DNA of 64,000 bases from contig NZ_OY761461.1 of assembly GCF_963664555.1 (NCBI RefSeq), positions 2,852,001-2,916,000 of the forward strand. Reading direction: 5' to 3'. Position numbers and translations under genes: made by a program. This DNA comes from Labilibaculum sp. (GTDB lineage Bacteria; Bacteroidota; Bacteroidia; Bacteroidales; Marinifilaceae). The notes below the pieces were generated by a model that was given only the letters and a program-made list of their open reading frames with translations, did no database searches and had not been told where the DNA came from. Within the stretch, counting starts at the first letter, position 1. The number at the start of each line of letters is the position of its first letter. This document shows positions 35,309 through 44,788 of the stretch, piece after piece.

Positions 35309-36544
35309 TTATTGCCCGGACAACATGCTTTTCGAAGAAGCTTTTTTGATGTTGCGATCCATAAAACTACCTGAAAAGATTAAGCCGCCAATAATCCCCA
35401 TAAAAATATAAAGCACCTGTGCACCCATGTTGTTTTGCGCTCCCGGTGCATCTAAAAACACACTACTTAAGCCGATAAATGCTTTGCTTCCGGGAACAAG
35501 CATCACAATTCCCGGTATTAAAAACACCAACTGCGGCGATCGTGTTATTTTACCAAACAACTTGCTGATACTCACTGCCACGATAGTCCCGATGAATATG
35601 CTGACTAAAATTCCTGTAAAATCGAAAAGTGTAGTGGTATAAAAGCTGATAAATCCAGCAATTACACAATACAGCAAATCTCTTGTCCGCACTTTAAACA
35701 CCACCGAAAGACTCAAGGCCAAAATTACGATGGCAAAGTAGTCGAGCCATTCGGGCACATCATTTATTACATTATTAGGTTGCAGATCAACAAACAAAGG
35801 AAGAATTGCCAGACCCAAAACAACACCAAAAAACTGCTTAAAAAGCGATACCAAGGCGTCGAACAATTTGGCCGTCCCCGACACCAAACTTCGGGAAGTG
35901 ATCTCTTCCAATGCAGTAGTAATCGATAATCCGGGAATAAACACAATAATGGATGCAAGTATGGTCATGGAAATATTGATCTGTTCAAATTTCATGGACA
36001 ATAAACCAGTTATTAGAGTGGCCACAAAGGCTATTAGTGACTCCAGGGCACTTCGAATGTATCCCGATTTATGAGCCAAAAGAGTGATGCCATAAATTAC
36101 TGCTCCAATAAAAGATGCGGTTATTGCAGAAGCCCAACTGGTATCCAATATCATGCTAAATGCTCCTGCCGATAGAATAAAAGCAGCTAATTCGGTTAAT
36201 TTACCATAAGCAAAAGGCGCTGTTTTTAATCGCTCCATCGCATTTTTTGCTTCTTCAAAACTGCTTTTATTTGAAAGTACATCGTTAGTGATTTCAACAA
36301 TCCGCGACAAAGCACCCAAATTCAACTCCCCTGGCGGCACGCACTCTACGTAATTGTAGGTTTGCTCCTCCTCTTCGTAAAACACATAGTTGATCCAGGT
36401 TGGTGTATCCATAAAACTACCCTTAATCCCTTTCTTTTCCGAAATCTCTGTCAGATAAATCTGCGATTTATAGGAGGGTACGCCGTAGGTATGCAAGGCC
36501 TTACCCAACTGCACTATGAATTTATATTTTCCGGGAACCTGCAT
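35309..36544 (-). CDS. ThrE-type threonine/serine exporter
   Basis: 411 residues. The soluble N-terminal domain (about 1-110; SYKSQIYLTEISEKKGIKGSFMDTPTWI) and two membrane blocks (about 115-250 and 270-405) fit a fused ThrE (YjjP plus YjjB) exporter. The repeated segments FIPGLSITTALEEITSRSLVSG and FLIPGIVMLVPGSKAFIGLSS are the conserved half-repeats of the family. It is expected to export Thr, Ser or, in some bacteria, dicarboxylates. Monocistronic. Confidence 0.9.
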   Translation of the reverse strand: MQVPGKYKFIVQLGKALHTYGVPSYKSQIYLTEISEKKGIKGSFMDTPTWINYVFYEEEEQTYNYVECVPPGELNLGALSRIVEITNDVLSNKSSFEEAKNAMERLKTAPFAYGKLTELAAFILSAGAFSMILDTSWASAITASFIGAVIYGITLLAHKSGYIRSALESLIAFVATLITGLLSMKFEQINISMTILASIIVFIPGLSITTALEEITSRSLVSGTAKLFDALVSLFKQFFGVVLGLAILPLFVDLQPNNVINDVPEWLDYFAIVILALSLSVVFKVRTRDLLYCVIAGFISFYTTTLFDFTGILVSIFIGTIVAVSISKLFGKITRSPQLVFLIPGIVMLVPGSKAFIGLSSVFLDAPGAQNNMGAQVLYIFMGIIGGLIFSGSFMDRNIKKASSKSMLSGQ

Positions 36545-37064
36545 GTTCTTTTATTTCTGTTCTAAATGATTATTTCGAATTAGCGGCGGTGCTCTTCGTC
36601 CAAATGTTTTATTTTTCTCTGTCCACCAACCACAGTTCACTATTCACTGCTATCCGATAATTGCTATTTTTAAAATCCGGACAAAAATACAATTTATTTA
36701 TGCACTAAAACTTGAGCTGTGTATTGTTATTCCCGGTATTTATTTTACCAAAAAAAACAAATATAAAATTTGTATCATTTTTTATAAAAATAGTGCCCTG
36801 TTGAAGGATAACGGGAACCAATATGCATTACTTTTGCAACTTCATTAAAAAAAACAGTAACAAATCGAACCACAACTATTGCGTTTCCTAATTCGACAGT
36901 TGTGTTCAATCCACCATATGCCACAGTTCTAACTTCCAGAGTGAATGTTTTCCGTGTAAATATAGCAGTCGATTGGGAATGAAATTAACAGATGTATTCA
37001 CCTGGAAATGTTTGTTTTGCAACAACATCAATCAGGATTTAAAGAATGAATAAAATGAAAATAA
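36545..37064. promoter_or_regulatory. Divergent intergenic region with candidate promoter
   Basis: No gene seen. A Bacteroidota-type -7 box TACTTTTGC lies at 36829-36837, which would give a leader of about 220 nt for the DUF1275 gene. The box sits among AT-rich sequence, so confidence is low. Confidence 0.4.
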
Positions 37065-37841
37065 ATGTTTAGACATCAGGGCAAAAGCAGAACTTTAGAG
37101 CATAATCTGCAAATTGCTATTGTTTTGTCTTTTGTTGCTGGAGTTGTTAATGTGACAGGATTCTTATCTATAAAACAATTCACGACAAATGTGACAGGAC
37201 ATTTTGCTCTTTTTATTTATGATGTTGCAAATTTCGAATTTGGGAAAGGTGCTATCTATTTCCTGTATCTATTTTCGTTTCTTTTTGGTTCTTTTTCATC
37301 TAGTTTTCTTATCGAAAAATTTAGGGAAACCAAAAGACTTAATGTTTATGTTTTACCAACATCAATAGAATCATTAATTTTAATAACTATTGCTGCATTT
37401 AGCAACTTTGAGAATCTTCTGCATCCTGACCTGATTGCATGTATGTTACTATTTGCTATGGGACTTCAAAATTCATATGTGACTAAAATATCAAATGCGA
37501 TAGTGCGGACAACACATTTAACCGGACTTTTTACCGATTTAGGTATTGAACTTTCTCAATTGTTTTTTCCTAAATCACATCCTCACAGAGAAAAAATTAA
37601 AGCAACAATAAAACTTCGGGTTTATATTATTTCTTGTTTCTTTCTGGGTGGATTAATTGGAGGCTTTCTATTTACGAGAATTAATTTAAAATTAAACACA
37701 TTGATTTTTGGTGCAGTAATTTTATTAATGACCTTATTTTATGATGATTTTAAATTTAGATTAATTCTTAAGAAAAGAAAAAAAACTGCACACAATAGAA
37801 AGTACAATGCGTTGCGGCTGAAAAGTGGAAGCTCGAAATAA
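37065..37841 (+). CDS. DUF1275 (YoaK-type) membrane protein
   Basis: 258 residues with six or so membrane segments. DUF1275 features are seen: AGVVNVTGFLSIKQFTTNVTGHFA (about 28-51), MGLQNSYVTKISNAIVRTTHLTGLFTDLG (about 135-163) and a conserved Gly-rich segment (FLGGLIGGFLF). The family is widespread with no firm function. The C-terminal 30 residues are very basic and may be cytosolic. Confidence 0.88.
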   Translation: MFRHQGKSRTLEHNLQIAIVLSFVAGVVNVTGFLSIKQFTTNVTGHFALFIYDVANFEFGKGAIYFLYLFSFLFGSFSSSFLIEKFRETKRLNVYVLPTSIESLILITIAAFSNFENLLHPDLIACMLLFAMGLQNSYVTKISNAIVRTTHLTGLFTDLGIELSQLFFPKSHPHREKIKATIKLRVYIISCFFLGGLIGGFLFTRINLKLNTLIFGAVILLMTLFYDDFKFRLILKKRKKTAHNRKYNALRLKSGSSK

Positions 37842-38596
37842 TTCCTTTAATCCATACCGGTTTAAAGATAACCGACAGCTTCGTATCCTTCTTTAACAAA
37901 GGCAAGGCAAGGCTTTTTTATTCTTATTGGATAATCCTTAATACGTGAGCTCATGCACCATGTGGTTAAAACCGCTGCGCGAAAGTGATTTAGTGTTGTT
38001 CAACTAAACCACAAGGTATTCGTTTCATTTCATCTTCGTTAACTGCTCCGGTAAACGTCCCAAATGAATTACAAGGGACAACTGCACAACGAAGGTAATT
38101 TTTAAGATGCTCTTGCTTTGTCCGCGCATTGGTACTTGAATTCCGTTTTTTTTTCACCACATTATAAGATTCCCAAACAACTATAATCCCAATTGGTATT
38201 TGAATAGAAAATCGACGAAATAAGATCATCCTATATGCGCCAACCTGAAATTGATTGTCTAAATGGTATAATAGTCGATATTCAACATTGGTAAATCCTT
38301 TTTTTATTCACATTATAAAATAATTTATACACTAAGAACGAAAGGCATTACAATGTTGCTTTAAAAAGGATAATAGCTATATTTGAAAAGAACTATCCCA
38401 AAAGGAATTTAGTTCAATGTGTTATATCCAGTAAGGGTTTCAATGGTATATGAAGGCTTGTAGCCCGCTTCAATTTTTGTTAATTTGACAAAGATGAAGC
38501 CTGCAGTCAACTATTATTTTTATACGAAATAATATTTATATAGCCGTTTCCTTTTGATGCTTATTGGGAGGATAATCAAAATCAAATTACAAACAG
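37842..38596. other. Gene-free stretch before the SulP gene
   Basis: No convincing gene. A minus-strand frame at 37990-38229 was judged chance. 38500-38580 shows AT-rich promoter-like DNA without a clear TAnnTTTG box. Confidence 0.5.
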
Positions 38597-40225
38597 ATGA
38601 AATATAATTTCAGACCTAAATTATTCTCTGTCCTAAAAGGCTACAATGTCCGGGCTTTTCAAAAAGATTTGTTTGCAGGAATTATTGTAGGTATCGTTGC
38701 TCTTCCTTTAGCCATTGCATTTGCTGTTGCATCGGGTGTTTCGCCTGAAAAGGGCTTGATTACAGCTATCCTTGCCGGATTTATCATTTCCTTATTGGGT
38801 GGCAGCCGTGTTCAAATTGGTGGACCTACCGGAGCTTTTATTGTAATTGTTTACGGTATTGTCAGCCAGTATGGCATTGATGGTTTAATGATCTCTACAT
38901 TTTTAGCAGGTATTTTTCTGGTACTTTTTGGTGTATTGCGTCTGGGAGCAGTTTTAAAATTCATTCCCCACCCATTAATTGTTGGTTTTACTTCGGGTAT
39001 AGCCCTGGTTATTTTTTCGACTCAAATTAAAGCCGCCTTTGGCTTAAATGCAGCAGAAATACCATCTGAATTTATTGGAAAATGGGCTTGTTATTTCTCT
39101 AATATTTCCAGTTTCAATATCCATGCTATCGCGATTAGCGGGGGCACAATTCTATTGACCTTGTTCGCTGGCAAATTGATCCCTAAAATACCAGGATCAT
39201 TTATTGCAATTATTACAATGACTGCACTTGTGCAGGTTTTAGACATGCCGGTTGAAACCATCGAATCGGTATATGGAAGCATCCCCAATTCGTTTAGTTT
39301 CTCGGTTCCAACTATCGACTGGACCAATCTTCCAAATTACTTTCAACCTGCTATTACCATTGCAATTTTGGGCGCGATCGAGTCTTTGCTATCCGCAGTA
39401 GTTGCCGATGGTATGATTGGAGGAAATCATCGGTCCAATACAGAGTTGATTGCTCAGGGAATTGCCAATATCTTCTCTCCTATTTTCGGAGGTATTCCAG
39501 CAACAGGAGCTATTGCAAGAACTGCAACCAATGTTAAAAATGGTGGACGCACACCTGTTGCGGGAATAATTCATGCACTTACTCTTCTATTAATCATGTT
39601 GGTGTTTGGACAATGGGCAAAATTAATTCCAATGTCGTGTCTGGCAGGTATATTGATTGTTGTTTCCTATAACATGAGTGAATGGAGATCTTTCAAATCT
39701 ATCCTTAAAGGTTCAAGATTCGATATTATCGTTTTACTCACGACCTTCTTCTTAACCGTCTTGGTTGATTTAACCATCGCCATCGAAATGGGAATCGTAC
39801 TGTCATCCTTAATCTTCATGTATCGAATGTCAAAAATCAATGGGGTTTTTCAACACGAATCGGAATCGGATGAAATACAGAATTACAATCAAATCCCTAA
39901 AGAAATTGAGATATATGAAATTAGCGGACCGTTCTTTTTTGCTGCGGCCAAAAGATATCAGGAAACCCTTCGTAACCTGAAAAGTTCTACATCAGTTCTT
40001 ATCATTCGAATGCGGCACGTTCCCTTTATTGATAACACCGGAGTTCGAAATTTCACCGAAATCATTAAAGATCTGGAGAATAGAAAAACAAAGGTGATTT
40101 TATCCGGAGTAAATTCGGAAGTAATGGGCGATTTACTAAAAAGCGAAATTCATCACTTAATAAACGAAGAAAATATCTTCGACAATTTTGATGATGCAGT
40201 TGAAGCTGCTAAAAAATTACTATAG
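38597..40225 (+). CDS. SulP-family inorganic anion transporter with STAS domain
   Basis: 542 residues. The membrane part (about 15-410) contains the SulP signature (AGIIVGIVALPLAIAFAVASGVSPEKGL, about 28-55) and GGSRVQIGGPTGAFIVIV. The C-terminal STAS domain (about 430-540) has IIRMRHVPFIDNTGVRNF. SulP carriers of this bacterial type move sulfate, bicarbonate or dicarboxylates; substrate is undecided. Monocistronic with a strong terminator. Confidence 0.95.
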   Translation: MKYNFRPKLFSVLKGYNVRAFQKDLFAGIIVGIVALPLAIAFAVASGVSPEKGLITAILAGFIISLLGGSRVQIGGPTGAFIVIVYGIVSQYGIDGLMISTFLAGIFLVLFGVLRLGAVLKFIPHPLIVGFTSGIALVIFSTQIKAAFGLNAAEIPSEFIGKWACYFSNISSFNIHAIAISGGTILLTLFAGKLIPKIPGSFIAIITMTALVQVLDMPVETIESVYGSIPNSFSFSVPTIDWTNLPNYFQPAITIAILGAIESLLSAVVADGMIGGNHRSNTELIAQGIANIFSPIFGGIPATGAIARTATNVKNGGRTPVAGIIHALTLLLIMLVFGQWAKLIPMSCLAGILIVVSYNMSEWRSFKSILKGSRFDIIVLLTTFFLTVLVDLTIAIEMGIVLSSLIFMYRMSKINGVFQHESESDEIQNYNQIPKEIEIYEISGPFFFAAAKRYQETLRNLKSSTSVLIIRMRHVPFIDNTGVRNFTEIIKDLENRKTKVILSGVNSEVMGDLLKSEIHHLINEENIFDNFDDAVEAAKKLL

Positions 40226-40249
40226 TTGGTAAGAAACTGTTTAAAAATA

Positions 40250-40291
40250 AAACCGGACAATAGGTATTCCTCCTAAAGTCCGGTTTTTTCA
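40250..40291. terminator. Terminator after the SulP gene
   Basis: AAAACCGGAC and GTCCGGTTTTTT form a stem with T run on the plus strand and A run on the other side, so it may also serve the converging thioesterase gene. Confidence 0.85.
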
Positions 40292-40319
40292 TGTTCAATC
40301 CCCTAAAAAAACATAAAAA

Positions 40320-40736
40320 CTAAACTACTAATTGAAATTCGTTTTGCAGGGCACTCACAACCATGTCAGGAACTTGATGTGGTTTTCGGGTTTTACTATC
40401 CACAAAAACCACCGTAGATGTTGCAGTACATGTCTTTTCTCCTTTTCCGTTTTCAAATTCGAACTCAAATTTGAAACGAACCTTGGGCAATTCCTTTATT
40501 TTGGTTCGAACCGTTAATTCTTCATCATAGCCTGTCGGTTTTAAATATCTTAAATTCATTTCAATTACAGGAAGCATAATATTATTATCCTCTAACACCT
40601 TGTCGTTTATGCCGAATTGGCGCAACAGTTCCGTTCTGGCCTGATGACAATAATTGACGTAATTGGCATGATACACATATCCCATTTGATCGACCTCGTT
40701 GTATCTTGGCCGTATTTTATATTCACCAATAATCAT
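40320..40736 (-). CDS. Acyl-CoA thioesterase, 4HBT/YbgC type
   Basis: 138 residues with a hot-dog fold pattern: VRYNEVDQMGYVYHANYVNYCHQARTE (about 8-35), close to the YbgC/FadM signature with the catalytic Asp in EVDQMG. It hydrolyses acyl-CoA or related thioesters. Its start overlaps the stop of the upstream MinD-type ATPase gene by 4 nt, so it is the last gene of that operon, although its link to metal cofactors is not obvious. Confidence 0.9.
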   Translation of the reverse strand: MIIGEYKIRPRYNEVDQMGYVYHANYVNYCHQARTELLRQFGINDKVLEDNNIMLPVIEMNLRYLKPTGYDEELTVRTKIKELPKVRFKFEFEFENGKGEKTCTATSTVVFVDSKTRKPHQVPDMVVSALQNEFQLVV

Positions 40737-41620
40737 TGTTCAATTTTTAGTTCGGAAACATCAACTTTCTTCCAAAGTTCTAATAGTGCGTTGCCAATTT
40801 CCGAATCTTTATTGTACTCCAAAATTGTTTTTTTCTCTACCATCGAGTAAACTACCTCTTCGGAAAAAGGCAGTTTGCCCATCAGCGTAATTCCCTGTGT
40901 GGTAAAAAAGCTTTCCATTTGCATGGAAATTTCTAAATTGATATCATATTTATTGATTAGAGCATACATCGGTATTTGGAACGACTGCACCAACTCTACC
41001 AAACGCACTAAATCATGAAATCCTGATTTGCTGGGCTCTGTAACCAAAATTACTGCATCGGTTCCGGTAATAGACGCAATTGCCGCACAGCCGATTCCCG
41101 GAGGCCCATCATTTAAAATAAATTCAGCATTTGTTTCTATGGCAATTTTCTTAGCGCTTTTTCGAATTTGAGTGACTAATTTACCCGAATTTTCCTCACC
41201 CGGTCCCATTTTAGCATGAACCAATGATCCAAAACGCGTATCGGACACAAACCAATGATTGTTGCGGCTTCGCTCTGAACTGATTGCTCCTGCAGGACAA
41301 ATACGTTCACAAAGACGACAACCTTCACATGCAAAAGCATCGATACGTAAGCCTCCACCCGGTTTAAAATGGATAGCTTCAAATTTGCAATGCTGTCTGC
41401 AAAGACCACAATTGGTACATAAATTGGTATCAATAGAAGCAACCCAAGCTCCCTCGAACACATGCGTCTCTTTATTTTCCGGTTGAAAAATAATGTGAAG
41501 ATCAGCTGCATCAACATCAGCATCTACAAAAACAGTATTTTTAATCACCGAAGCCAAAGCTGCTGTAATACTGGTTTTTCCTGTTCCCCCTTTACCACTA
41601 AGAATAGTTATATCCTTCAT
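40733..41620 (-). CDS. MinD-superfamily ATPase with 2x[4Fe-4S] ferredoxin insert (copy 2)
   Basis: 295 residues. It has a deviant Walker A SGKGGTGKTS (about 8-17), then a ferredoxin insert with CTNCGLCRQHCKFEAI and CEGCRLCERICPAGAI (about 70-115), and the switch region NDGPPGIGC (about 169-177). Proteins like this pair with NifX/NifB-like and DUF134 proteins in many anaerobes and are thought to handle Fe-S or Mo-type cofactors. Starts 1 nt after copy 1 ends. Confidence 0.9.
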   Translation of the reverse strand: MKDITILSGKGGTGKTSITAALASVIKNTVFVDADVDAADLHIIFQPENKETHVFEGAWVASIDTNLCTNCGLCRQHCKFEAIHFKPGGGLRIDAFACEGCRLCERICPAGAISSERSRNNHWFVSDTRFGSLVHAKMGPGEENSGKLVTQIRKSAKKIAIETNAEFILNDGPPGIGCAAIASITGTDAVILVTEPSKSGFHDLVRLVELVQSFQIPMYALINKYDINLEISMQMESFFTTQGITLMGKLPFSEEVVYSMVEKKTILEYNKDSEIGNALLELWKKVDVSELKIEQ

Positions 41621-41621
41621 A

Positions 41622-42488
41622 TTAATTCAATTTCTTCAAATACTCAACCACCTTGCGATACTCCTTCGCGAATTGAAGGGGAACACAGCTCACAATTTTC
41701 CCTTTTGCATACAAACCTGCATACTCTTTACTAAAAGGAATTTCACCCAACAAGTCAATATTTTCTGCCTTCAGAAACTCATACACTTCAGAATCTCCTA
41801 ATCCGGCTTTGTTTACAAAAACACCAAAAGGTTTATTCACCTCACGCAATAAATCAACAGTAAGCTTTAAGTCATATACTCCGAATGGAGTTGGCTCAGT
41901 CACTAAAATCACAAAATCGGCATCCGAAATGGTCTCAACAACCGGACAACTTGTACCAGGTGGTGCATCGTAAATCAGAATATCATGTTCACCAACTAAG
42001 TTCTTCTTTAAATCCTTAATCAACATAGTCTGCAATGGAGAACCAACCCGCAAATTGCCTTCCATCAGACTCAAATCATTACCAATATTGTAATTGGTCA
42101 CAGTTCCAATGGCATTTTTGGTTTCGTGAATAGCATCAAACTGACAGGCCACAAAACAAGCACCACAAGAATGACACAAATCCTTATTCACAACAGCATA
42201 CTGCATTGAGGGAATCATTACAATTGCGTTGAATTCACAATATTCCTCACATTTTTTACAAAATGTACATTTCGAAGTGTCTATTTTGGGAATCACCTGC
42301 TCTGATAATTTCTCGCTCTTAACCGAGAAATTCCGAAAAAACAAAAGGTCATTCGGCTCTTCCACATCGCAGTCAACCAACTGTACACTTCTTGTCCAAT
42401 GCTCATTGATGGAAGAAAATAAATTAACAGCAAAAGTTGTTTTGCCTGTTCCTCCTTTGCCACTTGCAACGGCTATTTTAAACGCCAT
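41622..42488 (-). CDS. MinD-superfamily ATPase with 2x[4Fe-4S] ferredoxin insert (copy 1)
   Basis: 288 residues, paralogous to copy 2. Deviant Walker A is SGKGGTGKTT (about 9-18), the ferredoxin insert has CTFCKKCEEYCEFNAI and CHSCGACFVACQFDAI (about 73-118), and the later motif is YDAPPGTSCPV. The two tandem copies probably form a heterodimer, which is known to be the usual arrangement for such pairs. Overlaps the DUF89 gene by 16 nt. Confidence 0.9.
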   Translation of the reverse strand: MAFKIAVASGKGGTGKTTFAVNLFSSINEHWTRSVQLVDCDVEEPNDLLFFRNFSVKSEKLSEQVIPKIDTSKCTFCKKCEEYCEFNAIVMIPSMQYAVVNKDLCHSCGACFVACQFDAIHETKNAIGTVTNYNIGNDLSLMEGNLRVGSPLQTMLIKDLKKNLVGEHDILIYDAPPGTSCPVVETISDADFVILVTEPTPFGVYDLKLTVDLLREVNKPFGVFVNKAGLGDSEVYEFLKAENIDLLGEIPFSKEYAGLYAKGKIVSCVPLQFAKEYRKVVEYLKKLN

Positions 42489-43354
42489 AAACTCCCCTCC
42501 TGCTTTTTTGTAATGATCAAATCTCCCTTATTCACACCCAACATCTCAGCCATTATATCACATTTTGCCATCAGCATAAAATAAAGTGATTTTCTTTTTT
42601 CATTTAGCAAACCTTCAAAATTTCCCTGTCCTTTAGAAATTACAACAGTTGCTTTTGTATACAGTTCCTGAAATTCTTCTGAACAATTATCCACTAAGGT
42701 TGAAGGTGCATCATGACCATTCGATATCACCCTGCAAACATCCTGCATTCCTACTTGCTCAGCATCCTCGAAAGTCACATCATTAATTATCGGATTTCCC
42801 CGAACAGCATAAGTTAAGTTGGGATGATTCAAATGTTGAATAAAAAGCTTATCGAAAACTATTTCGCCTGCATTATCGCCTAAATACAAAACCGATTCTG
42901 CTTTTTTTACCTCAGCAAACATCTCATCTCTATCGTCCAAAGCAAAATCAAGAGCCAGTAATTCTTCTATTTTAGCTGGAATATCGGCTGGTACACTATG
43001 TGCTCCATAATCAACAATATTGCCAACAACAGCTAATTTTGCGGCAATATGCAGTGATTCATCATTTTCATTCACAAATGCAACCCATTTTTTATATTGC
43101 GAATACAAAATTGAATTGGCATGTTTCTTCTCCTCACGGTACAAATCATCATTTTGTATTTTCTTTTTCGCCAAACGATGAATTAGCAACGCCAGATAAG
43201 GATTTGAGAGGTGCTTACAATTTGTTAGTAAATGATTTACTTCAGAGGAAAAATTACCTGCGACTTCCCCCTGAAGATTAAATTTGTCAATTAGTAAATC
43301 CACCGTTTTGGAATGGCAAGTCAAACACCTGTTATCCATATTTAGTGGTCGCAA
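42473..43354 (-). CDS. DUF89 (ARMT1-like) metal-dependent phosphatase family protein
   Basis: 293 residues. CLTCHSKTVDLL near the N-terminus and the family core LYLGDNAGEIVFDKLFI (about 155-171), AVRGNPIINDVTFEDA (about 182-197), and VISKGQGNFEGL (about 236-247) match DUF89. Members act as metal-dependent phosphatases that remove damaged phospho-metabolites. Overlaps both neighbours by 13-16 nt, so it is tightly coupled to the NifX-like and MinD-type genes. Confidence 0.88.
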   Translation of the reverse strand: MRPLNMDNRCLTCHSKTVDLLIDKFNLQGEVAGNFSSEVNHLLTNCKHLSNPYLALLIHRLAKKKIQNDDLYREEKKHANSILYSQYKKWVAFVNENDESLHIAAKLAVVGNIVDYGAHSVPADIPAKIEELLALDFALDDRDEMFAEVKKAESVLYLGDNAGEIVFDKLFIQHLNHPNLTYAVRGNPIINDVTFEDAEQVGMQDVCRVISNGHDAPSTLVDNCSEEFQELYTKATVVISKGQGNFEGLLNEKRKSLYFMLMAKCDIMAEMLGVNKGDLIITKKQEGSLWRLK

Positions 43355-43680
43355 TAGTTAGCTGTAAAGCTTAAACTTTCATCCAAAAATCCTTTTACCA
43401 ATTCTTTAGCATCTAATTGAGGTGCTCCAACAAATACATTTACATTGTGTTGATTAAAAATTTGTATGGCTCTGTTTCCCATTCCTCCGGCAATTACATC
43501 AGTAACCCCTAAGTCAGCTAAGAATGGAGGCAACAAACCTGGTTCATGTGGTGGTGCAGCCACTAATTCTTCTGTAACAATAGCTTTATCCATTACATCA
43601 AGCAATGCAAAATGCGAACAATGGCCAAAATGTCCATCCAAAATCCCATCTTTAACCGGAATTGCAATTTTCTTTTTCAT
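43342..43680 (-). CDS. NifX/NifB-like dinitrogenase cofactor domain protein (copy 2)
   Basis: 112 residues. KKIAIPVKDGILDGHFGHCSHF and VIAGGMGNRAIQIFNQHNVNVFVGA match the NifX/NifY/VnfX domain (Nitro_FeMo-Co) that binds Fe-Mo-type cofactors or their precursors. No nitrogenase genes are in the window, so it is one of the small orphan proteins of this family. It heads the second half of the block, after a leader with short frames. Confidence 0.92.
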   Translation of the reverse strand: MKKKIAIPVKDGILDGHFGHCSHFALLDVMDKAIVTEELVAAPPHEPGLLPPFLADLGVTDVIAGGMGNRAIQIFNQHNVNVFVGAPQLDAKELVKGFLDESLSFTANYCDH

Positions 43681-43683
43681 GTG

Positions 43684-44051
43684 TTTATAATTTGATTTTT
43701 ATTTGTCACATGGAACACCCAAATTGCAATCATCTTCCTTTGTGTAAAGCCTTTTACATAGGTGTTTCATCTGTTAATAATTTTAAGTTTTTTCCATATG
43801 ATCCCGAAAACCTTCGGGATTGCCATGAACCGATAATCATGCCTCTTTGTGTCACAATTGCCTGTCATGGACGTTTCATATAATATTTTATTTCAATTGA
43901 TCAATCCCAAACAAGAGGGAATACTATTTTATTCTTTGTATCAGATACAGCACAAGAGCTATTGATATTATTCAAGAAGAATAAAATCAACAAGACCCTT
44001 ATGCCTCTTACTAATCAGGATGCATTTTTTATGAAACCAAGGAATAAATAT
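43684..44051 (-). promoter_or_regulatory. Leader region of the second half of the cofactor block
   Basis: About 370 nt upstream of the NifX-like gene. It contains two tandem copies of a repeat unit whose minus-strand form begins AACAGATGAAAC-like, in one of which a 23-codon frame is intact (43699-43770). The second copy (about 43779-43879) has a frame broken after MKRP. The hairpin CCCGAAAACCTTCGGG lies at about 43803-43818. Confidence 0.55.
43699..43770 (-). CDS. Short leader reading frame before NifX-like gene
   Basis: 23 codons, MKHLCKRLYT then CNLGVPCDK, stop 18 nt before the NifX-like ATG. It aligns with the leader frame at 29675-29758 over its length: M-K, Cys5, Lys6, Tyr9, Thr10, Cys15, Asn16, Leu17, Val19, Pro20, Asp22 and Lys23. 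A translated regulatory peptide or a decayed repeat copy are both possible. Confidence 0.45.
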   Translation of the reverse strand: MKHLCKRLYTKEDDCNLGVPCDK

Positions 44052-44255
44052 CTAATCATTTATTTTCCTTCGGCGAAGTCTTAGTCTTCCGGCACGTCCT
44101 CGTCCAAGACCAAATCCTTGTCCTTTGCCTCTTTCAATGGTTTCATCCTTAAATTCAGTCTCACTGTACATTTTCTTGTTGCTGTTACAACGCCCCATTC
44201 CTCTTCCGGTTCGGGCACCTTTTCCCTCCGGACCACTTCGATCTAAACCTGGCAT
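44052..44255 (-). CDS. DUF5320-like glycine/arginine-rich small protein (1)
   Basis: 67 residues. MPGLDRSGPEGKGARTGRGMG at the N-terminus is typical of DUF5320, which is found beside NifX-like and DUF134 genes. The C-terminal half (GKGQGFGLGRGRAGRLRLRR) is unusually basic. A strong SD (AAGGAGG) precedes the start. Function unknown. Confidence 0.85.
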   Translation of the reverse strand: MPGLDRSGPEGKGARTGRGMGRCNSNKKMYSETEFKDETIERGKGQGFGLGRGRAGRLRLRRRKIND

Positions 44256-44269
44256 TTCAACCTCCTTTT

Positions 44270-44455
44270 TTAAATTGATTTACTACTTTTCAATCTTTTT
44301 CCCTGCCCTTTACCACAACCACTTTTTCGTTTCAAACCTAAACCTTTCCCTAACTTCTCCAATAGAATGTTTTGGTCAGATTCAGAACACTGTCCTAGTC
44401 CTCTTCCCGATTTTGAACCTTCTCCTTCGGGTCCTTTTCCATCCAAATGTGGCAT
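44270..44455 (-). CDS. DUF5320-like glycine-rich small protein (2)
   Basis: 61 residues. MPHLDGKGPEGEGSKSGRGLG matches the N-terminus of the neighbouring protein, so the two are tandem paralogues. The tail has GKGLGLKRKSGCGKGQGK. It follows the NifX-like gene by 11 bp. Function unknown. Confidence 0.85.
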   Translation of the reverse strand: MPHLDGKGPEGEGSKSGRGLGQCSESDQNILLEKLGKGLGLKRKSGCGKGQGKRLKSSKSI

Positions 44456-44466
44456 AACATTTTATT

Positions 44467-44784
44467 TTAAGATTTCAATTTGTCTATAATGTGCTGCACT
44501 GTGCTATTATCATCTTGCAGCAACACCATTTGAATATTGAACTTTTCAAGCAATTCTTTTGCTTTAGGCCCAAAATCACCTGAAATTACTTTTTGAGCAC
44601 CCAGTTCGACCACCTTTTCAACAGTTTTGGTTCCTGCTCCACTTTGCGAGTTGATATTTTCATTCTCGATGAAACTAATTTCTCCTGATTGATCATCATA
44701 CAAACAAAACCAACCTGCTCTTCCAAACCGCAAATCAAAAATTGAATTCAATTGATTTCCCGTTGATGTAATAATTGTCTTCAT
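44467..44784 (-). CDS. NifX/NifB-like dinitrogenase cofactor domain protein (copy 1)
   Basis: 105 residues, with NQLNSIFDLRFGRAGWFCLYD and GAQKVISGDFGPKAKELLEKFNI in the pattern of the Nitro_FeMo-Co domain. It sits 4 bp after DUF134, and both are part of the same operon as the DUF5320-like genes. Confidence 0.9.
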   Translation of the reverse strand: MKTIITSTGNQLNSIFDLRFGRAGWFCLYDDQSGEISFIENENINSQSGAGTKTVEKVVELGAQKVISGDFGPKAKELLEKFNIQMVLLQDDNSTVQHIIDKLKS

Positions 44785-44788
44785 ATTC

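Noticed and set aside
37990..38229. 79-codon minus-strand frame
   Set aside because: Biased composition, no start signal, no similarity I can recognise.
40733..43680. Nitrogenase gene cluster
   Set aside because: Only NifX-like domains are present; no nifHDK, nifB (radical SAM) or nifE/N.
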